Source: JACQGZ01 sp050695215 (lineage in GTDB: Bacteria > Sysuimicrobiota > Sysuimicrobiia > Sysuimicrobiales > Humicultoraceae). From it: a stretch of 64,000 nt of DNA. A program made the position numbers and the translations under genes. Below are positions 35,129-43,729 of the stretch, piece by piece. Under the pieces are notes generated by a model. It was not told the origin of the DNA. It was given only the letters and a program-made list of their open reading frames with translations, and did not search any database. The stretch spans positions 29,485 through 93,484 of the forward strand of contig JBOGSD010000068.1 of assembly GCA_050695215.1 (NCBI GenBank), given 5' to 3'. Every line of letters begins with the position of its first letter. The stretch's first letter is position 1.

Positions 35129-35191
35129 GCCGCGATTCCTCCCTCAGTCACGCCGCCCCGCCCGGCCGCATCGTCCATTTGAGATGCCGCC

Positions 35192-35220
35192 ACAGTACCA
35201 AACAAATGTTCGCATGTCAA
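35192..35220 (-). promoter_or_regulatory. recA promoter (sigma-A)
   Basis: Minus strand TTGACA (35215-35220), exactly 17 bp spacer, TACTGT (35192-35197). Only one base of the -35 and -10 hexamers departs strongly from consensus. It lies 64 bases upstream of the recA start. Confidence 0.85.
35199..35212 (-). promoter_or_regulatory. LexA operator (SOS box) at recA
   Basis: CGAACATTTGTTTG matches the Gram-positive LexA consensus CGAAC-N4-GTTYG. It fills the spacer between the -35 and -10 hexamers, so bound LexA would block RNA polymerase. The lexA gene is at the other end of the window. Confidence 0.9.
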
Positions 35221-35317
35221 CTCTGCAAAACCCTCTGCTCCGGCCGATATTGAGGAGGGGCGTCCGGCAGCACATCGCATCAAATCCTGGGGTGATCGGC
35301 CGATCCCCGCACCAGAT

Positions 35318-35926
35318 CTAGCGGTGCTCCTCAGGAGGATTCAAGGCGACGCCCAGTGGAACCTCCTGGAGGCTGGTGTATCTGGCGCCTTTTGGATGGA
35401 GGTGGCTCTCCATGATCGCCAACGAGTCCACCGACTGCGCGCCCACCGGGACATCCTTAAATCCACTGAGCGCGCGGACGATCTCCCCCCAGCGGCGCTG
35501 GTGCTTCAGGCGGGTGATGGTGAGGTGGGCCACATACGGTCGTTTCTCACGCGGGAAGCGGTGGCGGGCGAGGGCGTCATCCAGGCGGGCCGAGATCACG
35601 GCCAGGTGCTCGCTTCCTTCGTGCACACCGATCCAGATGACCTGGGGCCGCGCCAGAGAGGGAAACGCTCCCACCCCCCGGAGGACCAGGCGGAAAGGCG
35701 ATGCCGAGGCGGCGGCCTCGCGGGTGGCCAGACGGACCTGCGCCAGCTGCGCGGGGGAGATCTCCCCGAGGAAGCGCACGGTGAAGTGCAGGCTCTCCGG
35801 CGAAATCCACCGCAGCGGGGCGCCGGCTTGCCGCAGGCGCTCCTCCAGGCGGACGATCTCGTCGCGCAGCGCGCCGGCGAGGTGCACGGCGATGAAGATG
35901 CGGTGCCGCTGCCCTGAGACGCCCAT
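35318..35926 (-). CDS. thpR: RNA 2',3'-cyclic phosphodiesterase ThpR (2H family)
   Basis: 202 residues from ATG 35926, with the two 2H motifs SLHFTVRFLGE and AHLTITRLK. The N-terminus HRIFIAVHLAGALRDEI is typical of the LigT/ThpR family, which hydrolyses or ligates 2',3'-cyclic phosphate RNA ends. It lies five bases from the cinA stop and upstream of recA, a common arrangement. The longer open frame upstream overlaps cinA and is not used. Confidence 0.9.
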   Translation of the reverse strand: MGVSGQRHRIFIAVHLAGALRDEIVRLEERLRQAGAPLRWISPESLHFTVRFLGEISPAQLAQVRLATREAAASASPFRLVLRGVGAFPSLARPQVIWIGVHEGSEHLAVISARLDDALARHRFPREKRPYVAHLTITRLKHQRRWGEIVRALSGFKDVPVGAQSVDSLAIMESHLHPKGARYTSLQEVPLGVALNPPEEHR

Positions 35927-35931
35927 GCCGC

Positions 35932-37170
35932 TCAGGAACGCAGCAGGCGGAGGCGGATCAGATCCAGGGCGGCCTGGCTGGCCAGAAAGCGGATCCCGCG
36001 GCGGCCGGGCTGTTTGCCGAATCGCCACGCCCGGCTGTGCACCCCTTCCCGGTCCGCCAGGGCGATAAAGACCAATCCCACCGGCTTCTCGGCGCTGCCA
36101 CCAGCGGGCCCGGCGACCCCCGTGATGCCGAGGGCCAGGTCGCTGTCTGCCCGTTCGCGCGCGCCTCGCGCCATCGCCTCGGCCACGGCCGCGCTCACCG
36201 CCCCCTGGCGATCGAGGAGGTCGGGAGAGACGCCGAGCAATGCCGTCTTGGCCGCGTTGCTGTAGGCGACTGCGCCGAACCGGAAGTAGGCCGAACTGCC
36301 GGGGAGGGCGGTCAACCGGTCGGCGGTCAGGCCGCCCGTGCACGATTCCCCCACAGCCACGGTCATCCCGTGCTCCAGGAGGAGCCGTCCGGCGACGACT
36401 TCGAGGGTGTCATCGTCGACGCCAAAGATGAGGTTCCCCAGCCGCTCACGGACAGCGGCCTCGCCGGCGGCCAGCTGGGCCTCCACCTCGGCCGGCGGCC
36501 CCTTGGCCGTCAGACGGAGGTGCACCTCACCCAATTTCGCGTACGGTGCGATGGTTGGAGCGGGCAGCCGGAGCACATCCTTGATCCGCTCCTCCACGGC
36601 GGATTCGCCGAGCCCGGTGACCCTGAGGACGCGCGAGCGGATCACCGTCTCTCCCGTACGGGCGCGGAGCCAGGGCACGAGGAAGTCCTCCACCATGCCC
36701 TCCATCTCCCCGGGGACCCCCGGCATCATGACGATCGTGGACCCGCCAAGGGCCACCACCACTCCGGGAGCGGTGCCGCGCCGGTTCGGGATGATCTGCG
36801 CGCCGCTGGGAATGAGCGCCTGTTTGTACACCGACTCTGGCGCAGGCCGCCCCCGCAGCGCGAAGAAGTCTCGGATCGAAGCGGCCACGGTCTCGTCACG
36901 CATGAGGGGCAGTCCGAGCGCCGCCGCGACGGTGGCCACCGTGAGGTCGTCCTCCGTCGGGCCCAGGCCGCCGGTGATGACGATCAGCTCAGCGCGGCCG
37001 AGGGCCAGGCGCACGACTTCAGTCAGGCGGGCCGCGTTATCCCCAACGGTCTGTTTGAAGAAGAGATCGGCACCGGCGGAGGCGAGCACCCGGGCCAGGT
37101 AGGCGGCGTTGCTGTCGGTGATCTGACCGAGGAGGAGCTCGGTCCCAACCGAGAGGAGCTCGGCGCGCAC
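35932..37170 (-). CDS. cinA: CinA-family protein (nicotinamide-nucleotide amidohydrolase / competence-damage inducible)
   Basis: 412 residues, two domains. The N-terminal MoaB-like domain has ELLSVGTELLLGQITDSNA and TGGLGPTEDDLTVATVA. The C-terminal amidohydrolase domain has VAVGESCTGGLTADRLT, GAVAYSNAAK and GITGVAGPAGGS. Recycles NMN or repairs nucleotide by-products. GTG start three bases after the rodZ-like stop. Position next to recA is conserved in Bacillota. Confidence 0.95.
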   Translation of the reverse strand: MRAELLSVGTELLLGQITDSNAAYLARVLASAGADLFFKQTVGDNAARLTEVVRLALGRAELIVITGGLGPTEDDLTVATVAAALGLPLMRDETVAASIRDFFALRGRPAPESVYKQALIPSGAQIIPNRRGTAPGVVVALGGSTIVMMPGVPGEMEGMVEDFLVPWLRARTGETVIRSRVLRVTGLGESAVEERIKDVLRLPAPTIAPYAKLGEVHLRLTAKGPPAEVEAQLAAGEAAVRERLGNLIFGVDDDTLEVVAGRLLLEHGMTVAVGESCTGGLTADRLTALPGSSAYFRFGAVAYSNAAKTALLGVSPDLLDRQGAVSAAVAEAMARGARERADSDLALGITGVAGPAGGSAEKPVGLVFIALADREGVHSRAWRFGKQPGRRGIRFLASQAALDLIRLRLLRS

Positions 37171-37173
37171 GCG

Positions 37174-37968
37174 TTAGGGTTCCTCGGGCGACTCGGGGAA
37201 GCGCAGCGTGACGACCTGGCGGGGACGCCCAGGAGTGCCCAGGTCACGACCGTTGACGGTCAGTTCCACCACCCCGGCGTTGCCGATCCTGATCTCCAAT
37301 GCCCGCGCCGCGGTCCATGTCCCGGCGTCGCCTGCATAGACGGTGCCCTGGAAGATCCGTTCCCCGTCCACGATGACACGGAGCCAGGAGGTGCCGGTCG
37401 CCGTGAGGACGAGCGTAATCCCCTCCCCCCCTGGCCCCGGAGGAGAGGGCACAGCGCCCGCCGGCGGTGGCGTCATGGCCGGCGGCTGGACGGGAGGTGG
37501 GGACGCGGGCGGCGTGGCCGGCGAGAAGGCCGCCGGGGGCGAGGGGGCGGCGCGGGGATCCGTCCGCACGAAACTCCGGACGTTGAGGTAGAGGACCACG
37601 GCGAGCGCGATGACAACCGGGATCAGGATCCAGAGGGCCACCGTCACGATGCGGCGCAGCCGCGAGGGCGGCGCCGGGGGCTCGAGCGGAATTTCTGCCG
37701 CCTCTCTGAGAGGCGGCGGCGCCGCCGGGGGGATGCGGGACTCAAAGAGGGCCAGCACCGTCTCCGAGTCGAGGCTTAGGGCCAACGCGTAGGCGCGGAC
37801 GAACCCCTTGGCATAGGGCCGCGGCGGCAGGTCGGCGTAGCGTTCCTCTTCCAGCGCCGCCAGAAAGAGGGCGCGGATCTTGGTCAGCCGCTCGGCCTGC
37901 GCGAGGGAGAGCCCACGCGCCTCGCGGGCGGCGCGCAGCGTGGCGCCAAGTCCCGGACTCTCGTCCAC
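37174..37968 (-). CDS. RodZ-like membrane protein with cytoplasmic HTH and DUF4115 domain
   Basis: 264 residues: Xre/HTH_25 domain (LGATLRAAREARGLSLAQAERLTKI), one membrane segment (IVTVALWILIPVVIALAVVLYL, about residue 110), a Pro/Ala-rich linker, then a DUF4115 beta domain (TGTSWLRVIVDGERIFQGTV). This is the architecture of RodZ, which links MreB to the membrane and maintains rod shape. It is placed before cinA-recA as in Bacillus. Confidence 0.88.
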   Translation of the reverse strand: MDESPGLGATLRAAREARGLSLAQAERLTKIRALFLAALEEERYADLPPRPYAKGFVRAYALALSLDSETVLALFESRIPPAAPPPLREAAEIPLEPPAPPSRLRRIVTVALWILIPVVIALAVVLYLNVRSFVRTDPRAAPSPPAAFSPATPPASPPPVQPPAMTPPPAGAVPSPPGPGGEGITLVLTATGTSWLRVIVDGERIFQGTVYAGDAGTWTAARALEIRIGNAGVVELTVNGRDLGTPGRPRQVVTLRFPESPEEP

Positions 37969-38047
37969 GATGAACTTCCTTTTATCTGGAAGGCGGGTCT
38001 TCCTCTACCGAGGGGATCGACCCGGATACCGGGAGAAGCCGTGCGCG

Positions 38048-38968
38048 TTAGGCGGGAAGCCGCTCCTCCGTCAGCGCCACCGCGATCTGGGCCCCCAGCG
38101 CGGCGTTCGCTTCCAGCAATGCCAGGTTGGCCTCGACGGCCAGGCCGCCGGTCAGACGATCCACCTCTCCCAACAGGTAGGGCGTCAGGTCCCCGCCCCG
38201 GATGCCCTCGGTCTCGGCGCGCGCGATGGCGCGGCCCACTGCGTCGGCCACCGCCGCCGGATCGAGCGCGACGCCGGGCGGCGGAGGATTGGCGATTACC
38301 AGCGCGCTGGGATCGCCCAGCCGTTCCTTGGCCCGGGCGATGGCGGCGATCTCGGCCGGTGTTTCCACCGTCCACGGCGCGGCGTAACCACTGTCGGCGA
38401 TGTAGAAGAGGGGAAAGCGAGTGGTGCGATACCCGGCCACCGTGACCCCCCGGCTCTCCAGCGCTTCGAGCGTCGCCCCCGCGTCACAGATCGCCTTGGC
38501 ACCCGAGCAGACCAGCACCAGCGGCCGGCGGCTCAGTTCGTCCAGGTCGGCCGAGACGTCCCAGGTCCGCTCCGCGCCGATATGCACCCCCCCGATCCCA
38601 CCAGTCGCCTGCACGCGAATGCCGAGGGCGTGGGCGACAGCCAGCGTGGCCGAGACGGTGGTGCCGCCGCTGCTGGATCGGGCGATCGCCACCGCGAGAT
38701 CGCGCCGGGCGACCTTCGCCACGCCGGGGGCGGCCAGGTGCGCGAGATCATCAGCGGAGAGGCCCACGCGGACCCTGCCCTCTACCAGCGCCACGACCGC
38801 GGGGACCGCCCCTCCCTCCCTGACGGCTCGCTCGGTGCGCCGCGCTGCCTCCAGAGTGGCCGGATAGGGCAGGCCGTGGGTGATCACGGAGGATTCCAGG
38901 GCCACGACCGGCCCCCCCAGGCCGAGGCTGATCTGGATCTCGTCGCTGACGTCTAGCGGGATGGGCAT
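38048..38968 (-). CDS. psuG: Pseudouridine-5'-phosphate glycosidase
   Basis: 306 residues. Cleaves pseudouridine 5'-phosphate to uracil and ribose 5-phosphate. Family motifs: VVALESSVITHGLPYP, KVARRDLAVAIA (catalytic lysine region), GTTVSATLAVAHA, TGGIGGVHIGAE and CSGAKAICDAGATLE. Start at 38968 (MPIPLDVSDE) has GAGG six bases upstream; ATG 38980 is the alternative. The kinase that makes its substrate lies just upstream. Confidence 0.93.
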   Translation of the reverse strand: MPIPLDVSDEIQISLGLGGPVVALESSVITHGLPYPATLEAARRTERAVREGGAVPAVVALVEGRVRVGLSADDLAHLAAPGVAKVARRDLAVAIARSSSGGTTVSATLAVAHALGIRVQATGGIGGVHIGAERTWDVSADLDELSRRPLVLVCSGAKAICDAGATLEALESRGVTVAGYRTTRFPLFYIADSGYAAPWTVETPAEIAAIARAKERLGDPSALVIANPPPPGVALDPAAVADAVGRAIARAETEGIRGGDLTPYLLGEVDRLTGGLAVEANLALLEANAALGAQIAVALTEERLPA

Positions 38969-39005
38969 CTGGGGCCTCATCCGGGCACGCTCCCGTCGCT
39001 CAAGT

Positions 39006-39038
39006 CCCCCCAGGTTCGCATAGCGAAACCCTGGGGGG
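39006..39038 (-). terminator. Strong hairpin after the PfkB kinase gene
   Basis: CCCCCCAGG-TTCGC-ATA-GCGAA(A)CC(C)TGGGGGG, a 14-bp stem with two single-base bulges and a 3-nt loop, nine bases beyond the kinase stop on the minus strand. There is no T-run, so it is either a factor-dependent stop or an mRNA-protecting hairpin before psuG. Confidence 0.5.
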
Positions 39039-39047
39039 GTACCCCAA

Positions 39048-39917
39048 CTACGTACCACTCCATACAGTTCCCACTTCCGGGGGCACATTCCCCCAGGTCG
39101 CGATGGTCATCGCGGCGGCCTCAGCGCCGGCGGCGAGGACGCGCTCAGGGGCACTCCCCGCGGCGAGGCCGTAGATGACGGCAGCGGCCGCGACATCCCC
39201 CGCCCCGGTCGCGTCCACGAACGCATCGGGAGTACGCGCGGGGTGGGCCATCCACTTCTCGACGAGCAACCCCAGGCCCCTCGGTCCTTCGGTGAGCAAC
39301 ACGTGAGCCGGCCCCAGCGCCTGGACTGCACGGGCAAGTGGTTCCCCGCCGGGCGGAGCGGCCACCCCCACCAGCACGGCGGCTTCGGCGGCGGTCAGGC
39401 AGATCAGCCATGTCCGCGGCAGCAGCTCACGCAACCGTGCCACCTTTGCCGGGGAAGTGCCGATTAACGCGATCCGTTCCGCCGGAGCGGCGAGGGCGGC
39501 GAGCACCGGTTCGAGGAGGTTGGCGTCGAGGACGAGCAACGGAGCCGGCCCCTCCGCGGACCCCGGCCATGACCGCGGATCAACGGATTCGATGATGGCG
39601 GTATCAGCGATGCCCGCGCCGTTGACCATCACGTACAGGCCGGTCTGACCCGGCCGGCGCAGGACGCCCGTGCAATCGACGCCGCCCGCGGCGGTGGCCG
39701 CGATCACCCAGTCCCCCCAGGCGTCCTGTCCCACGGCGGAGAGCAGACGAACCTCCGCACCCATGCGGGCCAGCGCCTCGGCGGCATTGCGCGCGACGCC
39801 GCCGGGGCAGAGGCGGATCCGACCCGGCGTCGAGACGCCCCCGCCGGGCGGGAGGCTGCTCCGCACTTTGATATCGACGTTGGCGGCGCCGGCGACGACG
39901 GCGGCGGGCGGCCTCAC
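39048..39917 (-). CDS. psuK: PfkB-family sugar/nucleoside kinase, probable pseudouridine kinase
   Basis: 289 residues. VVAGAANVDIKVRS at the start, PGGVARNAAEALARMGAEVRLLSAVG (substrate site) and DATGAGDVAAAAVIYGL (catalytic aspartate and anion hole) define the ribokinase/PfkB family. Directly upstream of psuG, so phosphorylation of pseudouridine is the likely reaction; the family alone does not prove it. Start uncertain: GTG 39917 avoids overlap with the divergent cyclase gene; GTG 39971 or 39980 would overlap it. Confidence 0.82.
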   Translation of the reverse strand: MRPPAAVVAGAANVDIKVRSSLPPGGGVSTPGRIRLCPGGVARNAAEALARMGAEVRLLSAVGQDAWGDWVIAATAAGGVDCTGVLRRPGQTGLYVMVNGAGIADTAIIESVDPRSWPGSAEGPAPLLVLDANLLEPVLAALAAPAERIALIGTSPAKVARLRELLPRTWLICLTAAEAAVLVGVAAPPGGEPLARAVQALGPAHVLLTEGPRGLGLLVEKWMAHPARTPDAFVDATGAGDVAAAAVIYGLAAGSAPERVLAAGAEAAAMTIATWGNVPPEVGTVWSGT

Positions 39918-39972
39918 GACCGGAGGGGTTCCCTTCCGCCTTTGCGAATCCCCTTTGAGATCGGACGTCACG

Positions 39973-42900
39973 ATGCTCACCGACACGCGTCCCTGCTGGA
40001 ACTGCAGCCAGCCCAATCCTCCCGGGGCCCGGTTCTGCGCGAATTGCGGCAAGCCGCAGCAGGAGGTCTGCCCGGAGTGCGGCGCGGCGGTGGCGGAAGG
40101 CGCCCGCTTCTGCGCCAACTGCGGCATTCCGCTGACGTCCTCCGCCGACCGCCCCACCGGCGGGGGGCCGGTCCTCACGGCGGAAGCGCGCAAAGTCGTC
40201 ACCGTCCTCTTCGCCGACCTGGCCGACTCCACGCCGCTGACCGAGCAGCTCGACCCCGACGATGCCCGGACGGTCGTGGGGAAGTTCTACACCGTGGTGC
40301 AGCACGCCGTCGAGCGCTTCGACGGCACGGTGGCCAATCTGATCGGAGACGAGGTGCTGTCCGTCTTCGGTCTCCCCGTGACCCACGAGGACGATCCGAA
40401 GCGCGCCGTGCGCGCTGGGATGGCCATCCGGGACGCGATGCCGGTCCTCAACGAGCACCTGGTCCAGACGCATGGCGTTCGGCTGGCGGTGCGGATCGGC
40501 GTCAACACCGGCGAGGTGGTGGCCGCCTCGGGCTCGACCTTCGACCGGGACTTTCTCATCGCCGATGCCGTCACGACCGGAGCGCGTATCATGCAGCATG
40601 TCGCCCCGGGCGCCGTCGTCGTGGGGGAACGGACCTACCGCGCCACCAGCGACGCGATAGAATACCACCCCTTGCCCCCGTTGACGGTGAAAGGCAAGTC
40701 CGCGCCTCTGACGGTCTGGACGGCGGTAGCCTCGCTCCCCGAGGCGCCGGAAGCGCGGCGGATGGCCGCCCCACTGATCGGCCGGCACGGCGAACTGGGC
40801 CTCCTGCGCCACCTCTATCAGCGCAGTCGGGAAGACCGGCTGGTGCAAATCGTGACGATCTTCGGACAGGCCGGGGTAGGCAAGTCGCGACTCCTGCGCG
40901 AGTTCCTGGCGGAGGTGCGCGACGGCGATCCGATGCCGCTGGTCCTGCGCGGCCGCGGCGTGGCCTTCGGCGGGCAGATCGGGTATCACGCTCTCTTGGA
41001 GATCCTCCGCGTCCAGGCCGGTTTGATGGACACCGACAGCCCCGAGACTGTGCGGAGGAAACTCGGCGAGTGGTTGGCCGGGATCCTTCCCGAGCGAGCG
41101 GACCTGCTCGAGCACCTGCTGCTCACATTCGGAGGCGTGGATGGAGCGAGCCCCGATCCCGAGCACATGCGGCGCGCCCTTTTTGACGCCTGGGAGGAGT
41201 TGTTGACGGGCCTCGCCGCCGAGCGCCCCGTGATCGTGGCGCTGGAGGACCTGCATTGGGCCGATGACGGCGTGCTGGATCTGATCGGGGCCATGGTGGA
41301 GCGCATCGCGGAGGCGCCGCTCTTCGTCGCCTGTCTGGCCCGGCCGGATCTGCTGGACCGGCGGCCCACCTGGGGCGGCGGGAGCCGCAACGCCATCGCG
41401 TTCGACCTGAAGCCGCTCCGTCCCGATGAAACAGAGGCGCTGGTCTTGGCCCTTGGCAGCGGGGGACTGGCGCCGGAGATGCGCCGGCGGGTGGCCCAGC
41501 GCGCCGAGGGCAACCCCCTCTTCGTCGAGGAACTCCTCCGCATGCTCATGGAGGGCAGCGGGCCGGGAGGCGCGATCCCGGACAGCGTCCAGGCCGTGCT
41601 CACGGCCCGGATCGACCGATTACCCGCCGATGAGCGCCAGACGCTGCAGGCCGCCTCGGTGCTGGGGCGGGCCTTCTGGCCCTCCGCCGCGGGGTCCCTC
41701 GCCGGCCTGGACGACGGCGCCGTTCGGTCGGCGATCGCGGGGTTGATCGCCAAGGAACTGGTCGTCGCCCGGCCGCGCTCGGCGATCGCGGGGGAACTGG
41801 AGTACGCCTTCCGGCACATCCTCACGCGTGACGTGGCGTACGGGCTCCTCCCCAAGGCGCAGCGGCAGCGCGCCCACGCCGAGGCCGCCCGCTGGTTGGA
41901 GCGCACGCTCGGGGAGCGCGTCGAGGACGTGGTCGATATCCTCGGCGAGCACGCCCGCGCCGCCGGCGATGACGCCCGCGCCGCCGGCTACCTGCACCGC
42001 GCCGCCAACAAGGCTCGGCGGTTGTACGCGAACGAGGATGCGGTCCGCCTCTTCGAGCAGGCGCTGGAAGCGGCGACGCGCGCCGGCCTCGATCCGCTCG
42101 ACGTGGCGGAGATCATCCGCGACCGCGGCGAGGTCCATCAACTGCGCGGCAGCTATCCCGAAGCCCTCGCCGATTTCGAGCGGGCCCTCGCCCTTGTGCG
42201 ACAGGCCGGCGACCGCAGACTGGAGGCGCATCTGGAGCAGCGCGTCGGCTTCATCCATCATCGCGAATTGCGGCTGGCCCAGGCTGAGGAGCACTTTTCT
42301 CGGGCGGTCGCCCTGGCGCGTGAGGTCGGAGACCGCAGCACCCTCGGACTCGCCCTCCTCGATCTCGCGAACGTGGGCTGGGATCGGGGAGAGGCCGTTC
42401 TCGACGACTCTCGGCTGCCGGAGGGCATCGCGCTCCTGCGCCAGACGGGGGACCTCTCCGGCGTCGCCCGCGGGTTGAACCTGCTGGCCATGGGACACTT
42501 CTCTGCGGCGAACGGGACGGAGGCCATTACCGCGGTCGAGGAGGCGTTCGCCGCCGCGCGGCAGGGCGGCGACAAATCCAAGGAGGCCACCAGTCTCAGT
42601 TATCTGTCTGTCATCCACGCCTACTGGGGACGCTACCCGGAGGCGCTGCGCTACGGGGAGGAGGCCTACGCGCTGGCGGAATCGATCGGCGACCGCCGGC
42701 GCATGGGCTTCGCGGTGAGTTTCATCGCTCCCGTCCTCCGGGCGCTGGGCCGGTGGGGCGAAGCGATCCGTCGTTCGGAAGAGATCGTCCAGATGCTGCG
42801 GGCATCCGCCAAGATTCATCTCCCCTTCGCCCTGATGTACCTGGCTCAGGCCATGTACGAGATAGGAGACATCCAGCGGACGCGCGCCCTCCTCGCCGAG

Positions 42901-43479
42901 GCGCTTCAACTCGAACTGCCGCCCAACCCTGGATGGCAGCAGATGGCGCTGATCTCCGGCGTGGTGGCGGCCAAGTTGGATGGGGATCAGGCCGGGCTGC
43001 ACCGCACGCTCGATCAGATCCTGGCTCTTCCATGGGACGTCTTCATCCCCGATGATGGCGAGATCGTCGGGCCGGTCGGGGAGGCGCTCTACACGGCCGG
43101 ACGCATCGATGACCTGCGGACGTTTGTGGCCGATCGCCGGCAGGGGGTTGAACGCTGGGGCGCGCCCCATCACCTGGCCAGCTTCGCCTTCCTCGAGGCG
43201 CTCCTGGAGTACCACGACGGACGTCCCGAGGAAGCGGAGGCGAGGCTCCGCGAAGGCATCACGCGAGCGCGGTCGATTCAGAACGTCGCCCTGGAGCTGC
43301 ACGGATATGAACGGCTCTGGGGATGGTTCCGCCATCCAGAGGACGGCGCGACCCTGCGCGGGCTCCTCAGGTGGATGTTTGACTCGCTGCCAGACGATCT
43401 GCGCGCGATCGCCTCGGCGGGGCCCCGAGGAGCGATCCTCCGCCGGGAGGATGAACTCTCCTCCATCGAGGAGGGCTAG
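39973..43479 (+). CDS. Zinc-ribbon / class III nucleotide cyclase / AAA / TPR regulator
   Basis: 1168 residues on the plus strand. Order: double zinc ribbon (CWNCSQ...FCANCG and CPECGA...FCANCG, residues 5-55); class III adenylate/guanylate cyclase domain (VVTVLFADLADSTPL to about residue 260) with metal aspartates in FADLAD and LIGDEV; AAA/STAND ATPase (TIFGQAGVGKSRLLREFL, VALEDLHWADDG); then about 600 residues of TPR-like repeats. Such proteins couple a sensory TPR surface to cyclic nucleotide production. Start 39973 begins exactly at the zinc ribbon. Its TAG stop overlaps the stop of the convergent HTH gene. No signal peptide or membrane segment, so cytosolic. Confidence 0.92.
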   Translation: MLTDTRPCWNCSQPNPPGARFCANCGKPQQEVCPECGAAVAEGARFCANCGIPLTSSADRPTGGGPVLTAEARKVVTVLFADLADSTPLTEQLDPDDARTVVGKFYTVVQHAVERFDGTVANLIGDEVLSVFGLPVTHEDDPKRAVRAGMAIRDAMPVLNEHLVQTHGVRLAVRIGVNTGEVVAASGSTFDRDFLIADAVTTGARIMQHVAPGAVVVGERTYRATSDAIEYHPLPPLTVKGKSAPLTVWTAVASLPEAPEARRMAAPLIGRHGELGLLRHLYQRSREDRLVQIVTIFGQAGVGKSRLLREFLAEVRDGDPMPLVLRGRGVAFGGQIGYHALLEILRVQAGLMDTDSPETVRRKLGEWLAGILPERADLLEHLLLTFGGVDGASPDPEHMRRALFDAWEELLTGLAAERPVIVALEDLHWADDGVLDLIGAMVERIAEAPLFVACLARPDLLDRRPTWGGGSRNAIAFDLKPLRPDETEALVLALGSGGLAPEMRRRVAQRAEGNPLFVEELLRMLMEGSGPGGAIPDSVQAVLTARIDRLPADERQTLQAASVLGRAFWPSAAGSLAGLDDGAVRSAIAGLIAKELVVARPRSAIAGELEYAFRHILTRDVAYGLLPKAQRQRAHAEAARWLERTLGERVEDVVDILGEHARAAGDDARAAGYLHRAANKARRLYANEDAVRLFEQALEAATRAGLDPLDVAEIIRDRGEVHQLRGSYPEALADFERALALVRQAGDRRLEAHLEQRVGFIHHRELRLAQAEEHFSRAVALAREVGDRSTLGLALLDLANVGWDRGEAVLDDSRLPEGIALLRQTGDLSGVARGLNLLAMGHFSAANGTEAITAVEEAFAAARQGGDKSKEATSLSYLSVIHAYWGRYPEALRYGEEAYALAESIGDRRRMGFAVSFIAPVLRALGRWGEAIRRSEEIVQMLRASAKIHLPFALMYLAQAMYEIGDIQRTRALLAEALQLELPPNPGWQQMALISGVVAAKLDGDQAGLHRTLDQILALPWDVFIPDDGEIVGPVGEALYTAGRIDDLRTFVADRRQGVERWGAPHHLASFAFLEALLEYHDGRPEEAEARLREGITRARSIQNVALELHGYERLWGWFRHPEDGATLRGLLRWMFDSLPDDLRAIASAGPRGAILRREDELSSIEEG

Positions 43480-43727
43480 ACCTCTCCGATCCACTCCTCG
43501 GCCGGCGGCAGCCCTACCCGCTGCGGCCGGCGATCTCGGGCAGGACGCAGCCGCATCAGCCCCTCTACCTCGCGCAGCAGGTAGAGCCGCTCCCGCCGCT
43601 TGCCCTGGCGGTAACTGTGCAGCACGCCCCGGCTGACGTACGCATACAACGTCTGGGGCTTCACGCCGAGGGCGGCGCACACTTCGGCTCGGGTCAGAAA
43701 GGGTTGCTCTTCAATCCAGACGACCAT
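43476..43727 (-). CDS. Small helix-turn-helix DNA-binding protein following citrate synthase
   Basis: 83 residues from ATG 43727, two bases after the citrate synthase stop. A MerR/AlpA-type helix-turn-helix (LTRAEVCAALGVKPQTLYAYVSRG) is followed by a basic wing (SYRQGKRRERLYLLREVEGLM). The same HTH type is known fused to the N-terminus of some citrate synthases; here it is a separate gene placed after the enzyme. Likely autoregulates the operon, perhaps at the TTGAT repeats 44948-44977; this is inference. Upstream open frame inside the citrate synthase gene is not used. Confidence 0.8.
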   Translation of the reverse strand: MVVWIEEQPFLTRAEVCAALGVKPQTLYAYVSRGVLHSYRQGKRRERLYLLREVEGLMRLRPARDRRPQRVGLPPAEEWIGEV

Positions 43728-43729
43728 CG

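Noticed and set aside
35927..36343. ThpR start extended into cinA
   Set aside because: The additional residues are Arg/Gly-rich antisense-like sequence; the family begins at ATG 35926.
39036..39062. Fourth copy of the AACTACG loop element near 39047
   Set aside because: AACTACG occurs there, but it is not enclosed by a CCG/CGG stem and coincides with the psuK stop region; treated as chance.
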